A stretch of DNA of 64,000 nt from NCBI RefSeq assembly GCF_900176485.1, contig NZ_FWYD01000006.1, forward strand, positions 81,015 through 145,014. The letters run 5' to 3'. The position numbers and the translations under genes were made by a program. Below, one piece after another: positions 28,516-37,634 of this stretch (position 1 is its first letter; each line of letters begins with the position of its first letter). This stretch comes from Primorskyibacter flagellatus (GTDB lineage Bacteria; Pseudomonadota; Alphaproteobacteria; Rhodobacterales; Rhodobacteraceae). The notes under the pieces are model-generated. The model had not been told where the DNA came from, did not search any database, and worked only from the letters and a program-made list of their open reading frames with translations.

Positions 28516-31500
28516 ATGAGCAATGATCCCCGATTCATCCACCTTCGCGTCCATACCGAATACTCGCTTCTGGAGGGCGCGGTTCGGCTAAAAAAACTGC
28601 CGGAGCTGTGCAAAGCGGCAGGCATGCCCGCCGTCGCGGTGACGGACAGAAACAACCTGTTCGCGGCGCTTGAATTTTCGGTCACGGCCAGCGGGGCAGG
28701 CATCCAGCCGATCATCGGCTGTCAGGTAGATCTGCAATTCGCGACACCCGCGCCGGGCGAGCGGATGCGAGACCCGGCGCCTCTGGTGCTGCTGGCGCAG
28801 AACGAACGTGGTTACGAAAACCTGATGAAGCTCAACAGTTGCCTCTACCTGCGCGGCGACGGGGCGCTGCCGCATGTCACGCTGGAGGATCTGGACCGCC
28901 ATGCCGAAGGGCTGATCTGCCTGTCAGGCGGGCCGGATGGACCGGTGGGTTTGCTGCTGCAACAGGGGCATCGCCCCGCGGCGCAAGAACTGATGCAACG
29001 GCTGCACAAGATCTTTGCCGACGGGCTGTATGTGGAGTTGCAGCGCCATCCCGGCGAAGGCGGCCTGCCCGAAAAAGAGCGCCTGACCGAACGCGGCCAT
29101 GTCGAGATGGCCTATGCGATGAATATCCCGCTGGTTGCCACCAATGACGTGCATTTCCCCAAACCCGAAATGTACGAGGCGCATGACGCGCTGATCTGCA
29201 TTGCCGAAGGCTCTTACGTCGATCAGCAGGCACCGCGCCGCCGCCTGACCGCGCAGCATTATTTCAAATCGCAGCAAGAGATGGTCACGCTGTTCGCGGA
29301 TCTGCCTGAGGCAATTGAAAACACCGTCGAAATCGCGAAGCGCTGCGCCTTCATGGCTTACAGGCGCGACCCGATCCTGCCGAAATTTGCCGATGACGAG
29401 GTCGAGGAACTGCGCCGCCAGGCCAATGCCGGGTTGCAGGCACGGCTGGCGGTGATCCCGCATGCCGCTTCGGTTGAAGAGTATCAGAAGCGGTTGGATT
29501 TCGAACTTGATATCATCGAGGGCATGGGCTTTCCGGGCTATTTCCTGATCGTTGCCGACTTTATCAAATGGGGTAAGGATCACGATATTCCGGTGGGTCC
29601 GGGGCGCGGGTCCGGTGCGGGCTCGCTCGTGGCTTACGCGCTGACTGTGACGGACCTTGATCCCTTGCGATATTCGCTGCTGTTCGAACGGTTCCTGAAC
29701 CCGGAACGCGTCAGCATGCCCGACTTCGACATCGATTTCTGCATGGACCGGCGTGAAGAAGTCATCCAATACGTCCAGCAGAAATACGGCCGCGACAAGG
29801 TGGGGCAGATCATCACCTTCGGCGCGCTTCTGTCCAAGGCGGCGGTGCGCGATATCGGCCGCGTCTTGCAGATGCCATACGGTCAGGTGGATCGGCTGTC
29901 CAAGATGATCCCGGTCGAGGGCGTGAAACCCGTCTCGATCGAACAGGCCCTGACCGACGAGCCGCGCCTGCGCGAAGAAGCCCGCAATGAAGAGGTCGTT
30001 GCCCGGCTTCTGGACTACGGCCAGCAGGTCGAAGGATTATTGCGCAACGCCTCGACCCACGCGGCCGGCGTTGTGATCGGCGACCGCCCGATTGACGAGC
30101 TTGTGCCGCTCTATCAGGATCCCCGGTCCGATATGCCGGCCACGCAGTTCAACATGAAATGGGTCGAACAGGCGGGACTGGTGAAATTCGACTTTCTGGG
30201 GCTGAAAACACTGACGGTGATCCAGAACGCCGTCGACCTGATCCAGAAATCGGGCCGCCCCTTGCATGTGGCGGCCGACGGGACGCAGCTATATGAACCC
30301 GCCCCCGGTGCCGAAAACCAGATGAACCTCATCCCGCTGGAAGATGAAAAGACCTACAAGCTCTATGCGGCGGCCAGGACCGTCGCCGTGTTCCAGGTGG
30401 AAAGTTCCGGCATGATGTCCGCGCTGCGGCAGATGAAACCCACCTGTATCGAGGATATCGTGGCTCTGGTGGCGCTCTACCGTCCCGGCCCGATGGAGAA
30501 TATCCCGACCTATTGCGATGTAAAGCACGGCCGCAAAGACCTCGAAAGCATCCATCCGTCGATCGATCACATCCTGGCGGAAACGCAGGGCATCATCGTG
30601 TACCAGGAACAGGTGATGCAGATCGCGCAGGAAATGGCGGGATACAGCCTTGGCGGTGCCGACCTGCTGCGCCGTGCGATGGGCAAGAAGATCAAGGAGG
30701 CGATGGATGCCGAGCGCCCGAAATTCGAGGCGGGGGCGGCGAAGAACGGCGTCGACAAGAAAAAGGCCAGCGAGGTGTTCGACCTGCTGGAAAAATTCGC
30801 GAATTACGGCTTCAACAAATCCCACGCGGCGGCCTATGCGGTGGTCAGCTACCAGACCGGCTGGCTGAAGGCGAACCATCCGGTCGAATTCATGGCCGGT
30901 GTGATGAATTGCGATATCCACCTGACGGAAAAGCTGGCGGTCTATGCCGAAGAGGTCCGGCGCGGACTGGATATTGCTATCGTCCCTCCCTGCGTGAACC
31001 GCTCGCAAGCGGGTTTTGACGTGGTCGATCAGCAGTTGGTCTACGCGCTGGGGGCGCTCAAGAACGTCGGCGGCGATGCTATGCAGATGATCGTGAACGC
31101 GCGCTGTGGCGAGGCGGCACCTGTCCCGGGCCCGACCCGGGACCTCGCGGCAGAGGCCCCGGATCACGTCCGGGGCGGGCAGGGCAAGCCGTTCTCGACG
31201 CTCTTCGATTTTGCGCGGCGGGTGGATCTGAAACGTGTCGGGAAACGGGCGCTGGAGATGCTGGCGCGGGCCGGTGGATTTGATCAACTCGACCCCAACC
31301 GGCGTAAGGTTTTCGACAGCCTTGATGCGCTGGTTGCTTATTCGGCAGCGATCCATGAACAGAAAGCTTCGGCTCAGGTGTCGCTGTTTGGCGAGGCGGG
31401 CGAGGATTTGCCGGAACCGCGGCTGAGCCCGGTGGCCGACTGGGTCGCGTCGGAACGCTTGATGGAAGAGCAAAAAGCCATCGGCTTTTTCCTGTCAGGG

Positions 31501-32106
31501 CATCCGCTGGATGACTATGCAGCAGCTTTGAAGCGAAAGGGCGTCTCGACAATTGCCGATGCGCAGGCCAAGGCAGAGCAGGACGGCGCGGCCGTCGTCA
31601 GGGTGGGCGTCATGGTGTCGGGGTTTCGCGAGATGAAATCCTCGCGCGGGTCACGGTATTTCCGGATGAATATTTCTGATCCGACAGGCCAACTGGCAGG
31701 CATCGCGATGTTCGCACGCGAGGAAAAGGACCTGACCGCTGCCCGGCAAGTGTTCGAATCCACCGACAAGGTAATCGTCACGCTCGAGGCTCGGTTCAAT
31801 GACGGGCAGTTCGATCCAACCATCAGGTCAGCCGCGAAGATGGACGACATGGTCATCGACGCGGGCAGCGCGGGGTTGCGGATCTTCGTCGAGGAGGCTG
31901 TCGCCATCGCGGCTGTGGCGCAGGTTCTGGAAAACGCGTCGGGCCAGATGGAACGTGCCGCGCGCGGACCCATCCAGCTGTGTCTGATGGATGCAGGGCT
32001 GCCGGGCGAGGTGGAGATTGATCTGGAGCGCCAGTTTCCGATCACGCCCGAGATCAAAGGCGCGATCAAAAGCTTGGGCGGCGTGATGGCTGTCGAGGAG
32101 CTTTAG
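28516..32106 (+). CDS. dnaE: DNA polymerase III subunit alpha DnaE
   Basis: Replicative polymerase of about 1196 residues. The PHP domain begins FIHLRVHTEYSLLEGA; the palm carries the catalytic Asp residues in MPDFDIDFCMD; FANYGFNKSHAAAYA and the C-terminal OB-fold follow. I chose ATG 28516 (MSNDPRF) because homology starts there; an upstream ATG at 28456 would add 20 unlike residues. Around residues 866-889 there is an extra segment (CGEAAPVPGPTRDL...) encoded by two GC-rich palindromes, listed separately; the frame is kept. Confidence 0.97.
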   Translation: MSNDPRFIHLRVHTEYSLLEGAVRLKKLPELCKAAGMPAVAVTDRNNLFAALEFSVTASGAGIQPIIGCQVDLQFATPAPGERMRDPAPLVLLAQNERGYENLMKLNSCLYLRGDGALPHVTLEDLDRHAEGLICLSGGPDGPVGLLLQQGHRPAAQELMQRLHKIFADGLYVELQRHPGEGGLPEKERLTERGHVEMAYAMNIPLVATNDVHFPKPEMYEAHDALICIAEGSYVDQQAPRRRLTAQHYFKSQQEMVTLFADLPEAIENTVEIAKRCAFMAYRRDPILPKFADDEVEELRRQANAGLQARLAVIPHAASVEEYQKRLDFELDIIEGMGFPGYFLIVADFIKWGKDHDIPVGPGRGSGAGSLVAYALTVTDLDPLRYSLLFERFLNPERVSMPDFDIDFCMDRREEVIQYVQQKYGRDKVGQIITFGALLSKAAVRDIGRVLQMPYGQVDRLSKMIPVEGVKPVSIEQALTDEPRLREEARNEEVVARLLDYGQQVEGLLRNASTHAAGVVIGDRPIDELVPLYQDPRSDMPATQFNMKWVEQAGLVKFDFLGLKTLTVIQNAVDLIQKSGRPLHVAADGTQLYEPAPGAENQMNLIPLEDEKTYKLYAAARTVAVFQVESSGMMSALRQMKPTCIEDIVALVALYRPGPMENIPTYCDVKHGRKDLESIHPSIDHILAETQGIIVYQEQVMQIAQEMAGYSLGGADLLRRAMGKKIKEAMDAERPKFEAGAAKNGVDKKKASEVFDLLEKFANYGFNKSHAAAYAVVSYQTGWLKANHPVEFMAGVMNCDIHLTEKLAVYAEEVRRGLDIAIVPPCVNRSQAGFDVVDQQLVYALGALKNVGGDAMQMIVNARCGEAAPVPGPTRDLAAEAPDHVRGGQGKPFSTLFDFARRVDLKRVGKRALEMLARAGGFDQLDPNRRKVFDSLDALVAYSAAIHEQKASAQVSLFGEAGEDLPEPRLSPVADWVASERLMEEQKAIGFFLSGHPLDDYAAALKRKGVSTIADAQAKAEQDGAAVVRVGVMVSGFREMKSSRGSRYFRMNISDPTGQLAGIAMFAREEKDLTAARQVFESTDKVIVTLEARFNDGQFDPTIRSAAKMDDMVIDAGSAGLRIFVEEAVAIAAVAQVLENASGQMERAARGPIQLCLMDAGLPGEVEIDLERQFPITPEIKGAIKSLGGVMAVEEL
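31125..31176. repeat. Double palindromic element inserted in frame in dnaE
   Basis: Two hairpins lie side by side inside the dnaE coding frame: CCCGGG/CCCGGG (31125-31141, 5-nt loop) and GCCCCGGA/TCCGGGGC (31156-31176, 5-nt loop), joined by a short segment that also has a CTC/GAG pairing. The design resembles the intergenic palindrome after ruvB (1691-1712), suggesting one dispersed repeat family. It encodes roughly 20 additional residues in a loop of DnaE. Confidence 0.6.
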
Positions 32107-32266
32107 TCCGTAGCGGGGCTGAACGAAGTGGCGGCGTCCCGCGCAAGTCGTGCCCAATGACTTCGTCGTCGGGTGGAACCGCTTGCTGGTGACAGAACCC
32201 GCGGAACTCCGCCGGTTCGCTGGACCCGGTCGGGGGCGTTACGCTATGTTTGAATTTCTGAACGGG

Positions 32267-32974
32267 ATGGATGTTGCTTTGAGAAGACTGTTTCTTGCGA
32301 TCGCGGCGACCCTGACGCTCGCAGCTTGCGCCGACCCACTGGAACAGGTGGGACGGCTGGAAGATGTGGATATTGCCGAAGATGCCACGATGGTCGAAGC
32401 GCTGCCCGCCCCGGCGGAATCGCGGCCCGAAGGCGGTTTCTTTTCGCGGTTCTTCGAAGGCGGATCTGCCAAGGGGGCGACCCAGGGCGGCACAGTGAGT
32501 AACGGGCAGACCCTGCCATATGGCGAGGTGGGCGTGCTGTGCGGCGTGTCCGACCGCAAACTGGGAAAGGCCATCGCCCGCCACCCGGAACGTGGCCGCG
32601 GATACACGTTGTATGACAGTGCGCCGGGATCGACGGCGCCACATAGTTTTTATGTGACCGGGTTTGACGACCAATGCGCAAGGCAGATCACCGGGGCGCT
32701 GGTGATGTTCGGATCGCCTTCGATGCACGAGCAGCTGCGCTATGGATTGCCCGCGGAATCTCAACCCGTCTCGGCCACGGACGAGGCGTATGAGACGCTC
32801 AAACGCAGGGTGTGTGGTGCGGCGCGCGGCAAACCTTGTGGCAGAGGGATCGCGCGGATGGAGAAGAACACCGTCTTTGTCACGATCTACGAGAATTTCG
32901 CCAGCAACCCCCGCTGGGCCGAACTGCTTCTGCATGATGGAGAGCTGCTGGCGCAGGGAATGAAAGGCCGCTGA
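32267..32974 (+). CDS. Putative lipoprotein of unknown function
   Basis: About 235 residues. A short basic start (ALRRLFLAIAAT) leads into a lipobox LAAC, so the protein is probably lipid-anchored. The rest has no domain I recognise; it contains four further cysteines (VLCGVSD, DDQCARQ, RRVCGAARGKPCG), consistent with disulfides in the periplasm. The start is uncertain: ATG 32246 and TTG 32279 are in frame alternatives. Seems to be a conserved alphaproteobacterial type, function unknown. Confidence 0.7.
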   Translation: MDVALRRLFLAIAATLTLAACADPLEQVGRLEDVDIAEDATMVEALPAPAESRPEGGFFSRFFEGGSAKGATQGGTVSNGQTLPYGEVGVLCGVSDRKLGKAIARHPERGRGYTLYDSAPGSTAPHSFYVTGFDDQCARQITGALVMFGSPSMHEQLRYGLPAESQPVSATDEAYETLKRRVCGAARGKPCGRGIARMEKNTVFVTIYENFASNPRWAELLLHDGELLAQGMKGR

Positions 32975-33001
32975 GCCTCGTCCGTCTCAATCATGTCCGC
33001 C

Positions 33002-33208
33002 TCAGTAATGTGGCGGACGTTCATCCCCAAGGACGACACCGCCGGTGCCTTCGGCCTCGCGCCCGGCTTCGCGCTGCATCAGCATTTCGACCCGCCGGGT
33101 CAGCGTGGCGATTTCCGTATCCTGACGGGCCACGACCTCAGACAGATCGTCGAGGGCGCGCATCATATGGGCGAGCTTTTCCTGAAGGGTCTCGATTTCC
33201 GTGGGCAT
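33002..33208 (-). CDS. slyX: SlyX family protein
   Basis: 68 residues, a single coiled coil ([22 protein letters not shown]...) with the family's hallmark C-terminus PPHY. Function unknown in all species. The ATG at 33208 begins MPTEIETL as homologues do; the frame's longer version to 33298 is not supported. Diverges from hisS, with a 220-bp shared upstream region. Confidence 0.85.
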   Translation of the reverse strand: MPTEIETLQEKLAHMMRALDDLSEVVARQDTEIATLTRRVEMLMQREAGREAEGTGGVVLGDERPPHY

Positions 33209-33454
33209 GGGGGATCCTTTCGTCCGTGCCATAGCGCGGGCTTGCGGCTTGTGCAATCGGCGGCGCGTGACCTCGCGGAGTGCGCGTGCCGCGCACACAG
33301 TTTACAATTTGCGTACACGCAGTTGGGGCATCCTGCCCCCGGCGCGTGCCGCGACCTCCCCCGGTGGCCAAATCTCCGGACGTATCGCATTGCTTGCCCC
33401 TGTCGGAACGAGCGGCTACACGGGCGGCGCATGAGTTGGAGCCGGATGCACGCC

Positions 33455-34924
33455 ATGGCGAAAGTGAAGAAACAACCCCGTCCCAAGGCGGTCACCCCCA
33501 AGGGGTTCCGCGACTATTTCGGTGCAGAGGTCAGTGACCGCGCCGCGATGCTGTCAAAGATTGCCGGGGTGTATCATCGCTACGGGTTCGATGCGCTGGA
33601 AAGCAGTGCGGTAGAGACCGTCGAGGCGTTGGGCAAGTTCCTGCCCGATGTGGACCGCCCGAACGAGGGTGTCTTTGCCTGGCAGGACGAGGATGACGCC
33701 TGGGTCGCGCTGCGCTATGATCTGACGGCACCGCTTGCGCGCGTCTACGCCCAGCACCGCAACGATCTGCCGCTGCCTTACCGTCGCTATGCGATGGGGC
33801 CGGTCTGGCGCAATGAAAAGCCGGGGCCGGGACGATATCGGCAATTCTATCAATGCGACGCGGATACGGTCGGGGCGGCGTCGGTAGCTGCTGATGCCGA
33901 GATTTGCGCGATGCTGTCGGATGTGCTGGAGGATGTGGGCATACCCCGCGGGGATTACATCGTGCGGGTCAATAACCGCAAAGTTTTGAACGGGGTTCTG
34001 GAATGCATGGGGCTTTCCGATGATGGCCAGCGTGACGCGGTTCTGCGGACCATCGACAAGTTCGATAAGGTGGGCGAGGCGGGCGTGCGCGAGCTGTTGG
34101 GCAAGGGGAGGCTGGATGCCTCTGGCGCCTATATCGATGGAGTCGGTCTGAGCGTTGAGCAGGCCGAACCAGTGTTGGCCTTTCTGACATCCAAGGGCGC
34201 AGACGCGGCAGCGACCCTGACGAAATTGCGCGCGGCGATTGGGGAGTCCTTGATAGGTGCTGAAGGCGTTGATGAACTCCGGCAGATTGCTGACCTTCTG
34301 GTAGCCCAGGGCTACGGCCCCGACCGGATCGTGATTGACCCGTCCGTCGTGCGCGGGCTTGGCTATTACACCGGGCCGGTGTTCGAAGCGGAGCTGACGT
34401 TTGAAATCCTCGACGAGAAGGGGCGCAAGCGTCAGTTTGGCTCTGTTGCCGGGGGTGGGCGTTATGATGACCTCGTCAAGCGCTTTACCGGGCAGGAAGT
34501 GCCTGCGACGGGCGTTTCCATCGGGGTGGACCGGCTGCTGGCGGCGCTGCGTGAAAAGGGCCGGATTCAAAGCGTTGAGTCCGGGCCGGTCGTCGTGACC
34601 GTGATGGACCGCGACCGCATGGCCGATTATCAGGCGATGGTGGCGGAACTGCGGGCGGCCGGTATCCGGGCAGAGGTCTACCTTGGCAATCCCAAGAACT
34701 TCGGCAACCAGTTGAAATACGCGGACAAGCGCAACTCGCCTGTCGCGGTGATCGAGGGCGGTGACGAGAAGGCGCAGGGCGTCGTGCAGATCAAGGATCT
34801 GATCCTCGGCAAGCAGATGGCCGAGAACGCGACGTTGGAAGAGTGGAAGGAACGCCCCTCGCAATACGAGGTCGCTCGCGGCGATCTGGTGGCGAAGGTC
34901 CGCGAGATCCTGGAGCAGCAATGA
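33455..34924 (+). CDS. hisS: Histidyl-tRNA synthetase
   Basis: Class II aminoacyl-tRNA synthetase, about 489 residues. Motif 1 region around the start of the catalytic core, motif 2 [17 protein letters not shown], the histidine-binding loops [13 protein letters not shown], motif 3 [11 protein letters not shown]-terminal anticodon-binding domain. Start choice: ATG 33455 gives [11 protein letters not shown]; the in-frame ATG 33446 has the better ribosome site (GGAG four bases before). The much longer frame from 32993 overlaps slyX and is not real. Its stop overlaps hisZ (ATGA). Confidence 0.95.
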   Translation: MAKVKKQPRPKAVTPKGFRDYFGAEVSDRAAMLSKIAGVYHRYGFDALESSAVETVEALGKFLPDVDRPNEGVFAWQDEDDAWVALRYDLTAPLARVYAQHRNDLPLPYRRYAMGPVWRNEKPGPGRYRQFYQCDADTVGAASVAADAEICAMLSDVLEDVGIPRGDYIVRVNNRKVLNGVLECMGLSDDGQRDAVLRTIDKFDKVGEAGVRELLGKGRLDASGAYIDGVGLSVEQAEPVLAFLTSKGADAAATLTKLRAAIGESLIGAEGVDELRQIADLLVAQGYGPDRIVIDPSVVRGLGYYTGPVFEAELTFEILDEKGRKRQFGSVAGGGRYDDLVKRFTGQEVPATGVSIGVDRLLAALREKGRIQSVESGPVVVTVMDRDRMADYQAMVAELRAAGIRAEVYLGNPKNFGNQLKYADKRNSPVAVIEGGDEKAQGVVQIKDLILGKQMAENATLEEWKERPSQYEVARGDLVAKVREILEQQ

Positions 34925-36009
34925 GTGTCCCGTCTTCTGTGACCCGCGCCGAAGCTGCGCGGCTGCTGGCGCTTTTCGAACAGGCCGGCGCGCAGCGTGT
35001 GGATTGCGGCATTCTGCAACCCGCCGAGGTTCTGCTGGATCTTTACGGCGAGGATATTCGCGGACGGGCTTATGTCACGCAGGACCCGTCACGCGGCGAG
35101 CAGATGTTGCGTCCGGATTTCACCGTGCCGGTGGTGCAGATGCACATGACAGGCGGGGCGGAGCCCGCGCGCTATACTTACGCCGGGGAGGTGTTTCGCC
35201 GTCAGGAGGACCACCCCGAGCGCGAGAACGAATATATCCAGGTCGGCTATGAGGTGTTCGATCGTGTGGATCCGGACGCCGCCGACGCAGAGGTGTTTGC
35301 GCTGTTTCACACCGCGCTTGCGCCGTTGGGGCTGCACCCGGCAACTGGCGATATCGGCATCCTGATGGCCGCGGTCGAAGGGCTGGACACCAGCGCGCGG
35401 CGTCGTGCCGCGCTGATGCGGCATATCTGGCGGCCCCGGCGCTTTCGGGCGCTTCTGGATCGGTTCGCGGGGCGCAGTCCCGTGCCTGCGTCGCGTGCGG
35501 CGCTGCTCCGCGCCGAAGATGCGTTGGCAGATGCCGGCCCGATGATCGGACTGCGCAGCCCGGCGGAAATCTCGGCGCGTATCGAGGCGCTGCGCGAGGA
35601 TGCGCAGGATCGCCCGCTGTCCGAGGCACAGGTCGCCGCGCTCGACGCGGTTTTGGCGGTGCGTGAAACCTGTCCATTTGCGCTGGAACGGTTGCGCGAC
35701 ATTGCAGTGGACCTGCCCGCTATTTCGGGCGCGCTGGACCGGTTTGCGCGCCGGATCGACGCGCTGGACAAACGCGGGATCGACATCGAACACCTTGATT
35801 TCGAAGCCAGCTATGGCCGTACCTCGATGGAATATTACGATGGGTTCGTCTTTGGTTTTTACGCTGCCGGACGTCCCGATCTGCCGCCGGTAGCGACCGG
35901 CGGGCGATATGACGCGCTGACCCGTAGGCTGGGTAACGGGGCCGAGATTCCGGCGGTCGGGGGCGTGATCCGGGCTGGATTGATCGAAATTCTGGGAGGC
36001 GGGCAATGA
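34921..36009 (+). CDS. hisZ: ATP phosphoribosyltransferase regulatory subunit HisZ
   Basis: 362-residue HisS paralogue lacking a tRNA-binding domain. In bacteria with short HisG, HisZ forms a hetero-octamer with it and is needed for activity and histidine feedback. Class II core motifs are visible: [27 protein letters not shown] and [14 protein letters not shown]. Overlaps both neighbours by 4 bp, so hisS, hisZ and hisG are translationally coupled. Confidence 0.94.
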   Translation: MSVPSSVTRAEAARLLALFEQAGAQRVDCGILQPAEVLLDLYGEDIRGRAYVTQDPSRGEQMLRPDFTVPVVQMHMTGGAEPARYTYAGEVFRRQEDHPERENEYIQVGYEVFDRVDPDAADAEVFALFHTALAPLGLHPATGDIGILMAAVEGLDTSARRRAALMRHIWRPRRFRALLDRFAGRSPVPASRAALLRAEDALADAGPMIGLRSPAEISARIEALREDAQDRPLSEAQVAALDAVLAVRETCPFALERLRDIAVDLPAISGALDRFARRIDALDKRGIDIEHLDFEASYGRTSMEYYDGFVFGFYAAGRPDLPPVATGGRYDALTRRLGNGAEIPAVGGVIRAGLIEILGGGQ

Positions 36010-36698
36010 CCGTCAAACTGGGTGTGCCGTCCAAGGGGCGGTTGATGGAAAAGACGTTCGACTGGTTCGGCGAGCGCGGCGTGACCTTGTCTCGCACCGG
36101 GTCGGAACGCGAATATTCCGGCAAGGTCGACGGAGTGGACGGCGTGCAGCTTGTGCTGCTCTCGGCGGGAGAGATTCCGCGCGAACTTGCGGCGGGGCGG
36201 TTGCATCTTGGCGTGACCGGTACTGATCTTGTCCGCGAGAAGCTGGTGCAATGGGATCAGCAGGTCGAAGAGATGGCCGCGCTTGGTTTCGGATTTGCCG
36301 ATCTGATTGTCGCGGTGCCGAGTTGCTGGGTGGATGTCGATTGTCTGGATGATCTTGATGCGGCGGCCTCGGCGTTTCGGGCCGAACATGGCCACAGGCT
36401 GCGCATTGCAACAAAATATCACCGCCTCGTGCGGGACTACCTGCGCGCAGGCGGCGTGGCCGATTACCAGCTTGTCGACAGTCAGGGGGCCACCGAAGGC
36501 ACGGTTAAGAACCTGACGGCAGAGGCGATTGCCGATATTACCTCGACCGGCGAGACGCTGCGCGCGAACCACCTCAAGATCTTGGGAGACGGGCCGATCC
36601 TGCGATCACAGGCGACGCTGTTTCGCAGCCGCAAAGCGCAGAAGGCCGTGGCGGAACGCGCGGCATTGAAGCAGTTGCTGGACAAGCTTGGCCTTTAG
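36006..36698 (+). CDS. hisG: ATP phosphoribosyltransferase catalytic subunit HisG, short form
   Basis: First enzyme of histidine biosynthesis: joins ATP and PRPP. 230 residues, lacking the C-terminal regulatory domain of long HisG, which matches the presence of HisZ. Motifs LGVPSKGRLMEKT at the start, GVTGTDLV, and the PRPP-binding loop region around GATEGTVKNLTAEAIADITSTG. Confidence 0.96.
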   Translation: MTVKLGVPSKGRLMEKTFDWFGERGVTLSRTGSEREYSGKVDGVDGVQLVLLSAGEIPRELAAGRLHLGVTGTDLVREKLVQWDQQVEEMAALGFGFADLIVAVPSCWVDVDCLDDLDAAASAFRAEHGHRLRIATKYHRLVRDYLRAGGVADYQLVDSQGATEGTVKNLTAEAIADITSTGETLRANHLKILGDGPILRSQATLFRSRKAQKAVAERAALKQLLDKLGL

Positions 36699-36767
36699 GG
36701 ACAGGCAAGGGACCTTTAGTTGAATGCGCCGCATGGGCTGTTCAGCGCCTGGCGCAAAACGCTGCTG

Positions 36768-37202
36768 TCAAAGCACGCCAATCTCGGCCAGCGCGCCCGC
36801 CAGTTCCGGCGGCAAACTGTCTTCGCAGGCGCGGCGCGCCCCCAGATCGGCGGGCGAATCTTCCGGCTGCAAATAGCGCCAGCCCTGAAAGGGGCGCTTT
36901 TGCGAGGGCGCAACACGGATGATTTCCGGGTCCAGAACGATGGCGCAGCGGCGGATGCCGTCTTCGCCGATGACCTCATCCAGTCGCAACACGCGCTGCC
37001 GACATTGCACCAGCCCCTTGATGACCCAATACAGCGATCCGCCATTGAGGATCTCTTCGCTGCGTTTTGGCCACATTCGCGTGACGTGCCGCGGTAACCC
37101 GTCGGCCGTCTGCGCACGGCGCGACGTTTGCCAGTCCGCCATGGATTCGACGCTTTCGCTGCCGACGCTGAGCTTGATGAGATTGGTGAAACGAGTCGTC
37201 AT
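36768..37202 (-). CDS. DUF1489 family protein
   Basis: 144 residues of a small alphaproteobacterial family of unknown function. Characteristic stretches are NLIKLSVGSESVESM near the start and MWPKRSEEIL, GSLYWVIKG, PFQGWRYL later. An ATG three codons upstream (37211) is an alternative start. Converges with hisG; only 69 bp separate the two ends. Confidence 0.8.
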   Translation of the reverse strand: MTTRFTNLIKLSVGSESVESMADWQTSRRAQTADGLPRHVTRMWPKRSEEILNGGSLYWVIKGLVQCRQRVLRLDEVIGEDGIRRCAIVLDPEIIRVAPSQKRPFQGWRYLQPEDSPADLGARRACEDSLPPELAGALAEIGVL

Positions 37203-37634
37203 GGCGATCATTGTAGCCTGCCAGGCGGCGGCGGCAATGTCCCCGGTTCAGAAACTCTGGCACTCCCCAAAGCGTTCCGAACCGAGGATGCACCGTACAA
37301 GCGCAACAGAAACAATACTGAACATGAACGCTAAGATCATGGCGCTTGGCCTTTCGACCGGGATGCGCAACCACTCACAACAACTACAACACCCTCGCAC
37401 GGCACTCTGCGAGTCAATAATCATGTTTGGGTGATTCTTGTCAATGCATTGGGAATGCTATAAAAAATATACTGTAAAGGCTGAAACTTCTTTCTTTTCA
37501 GAGCGTGTATTCTTCTCTGGGGGAGTCCATTTTTGCCGCGTCCTCGTGGCAAGATGGAGCGACCGGTCTGCTTGACCGCAGCACCCCGGCGGCCTAATCT
37601 GACAAGCCTTCTTCCAGTTGCCATAGGACTTGCC
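37203..37634. promoter_or_regulatory. Upstream region of nrdJ with possible promoter; no B12 riboswitch seen
   Basis: About 430 bp between divergent genes (DUF1489 on -, nrdJ on +). An AT-rich patch at 37438-37475 contains TTGTCA (37438-37443) and TATAAA (37459-37464), 15 bp apart, and TATACT further on; one of these is probably the nrdJ promoter. I looked for the conserved cobalamin-riboswitch B12 box and did not find one, and saw no clear pair of NrdR boxes. Confidence 0.35.

Noticed and set aside
29000..31473. Long - strand frames under dnaE
   Set aside because: Codon-bias shadows of dnaE.
37203..37634. Cobalamin riboswitch upstream of the B12-dependent reductase gene
   Set aside because: The conserved B12 box and pairing elements were not found.
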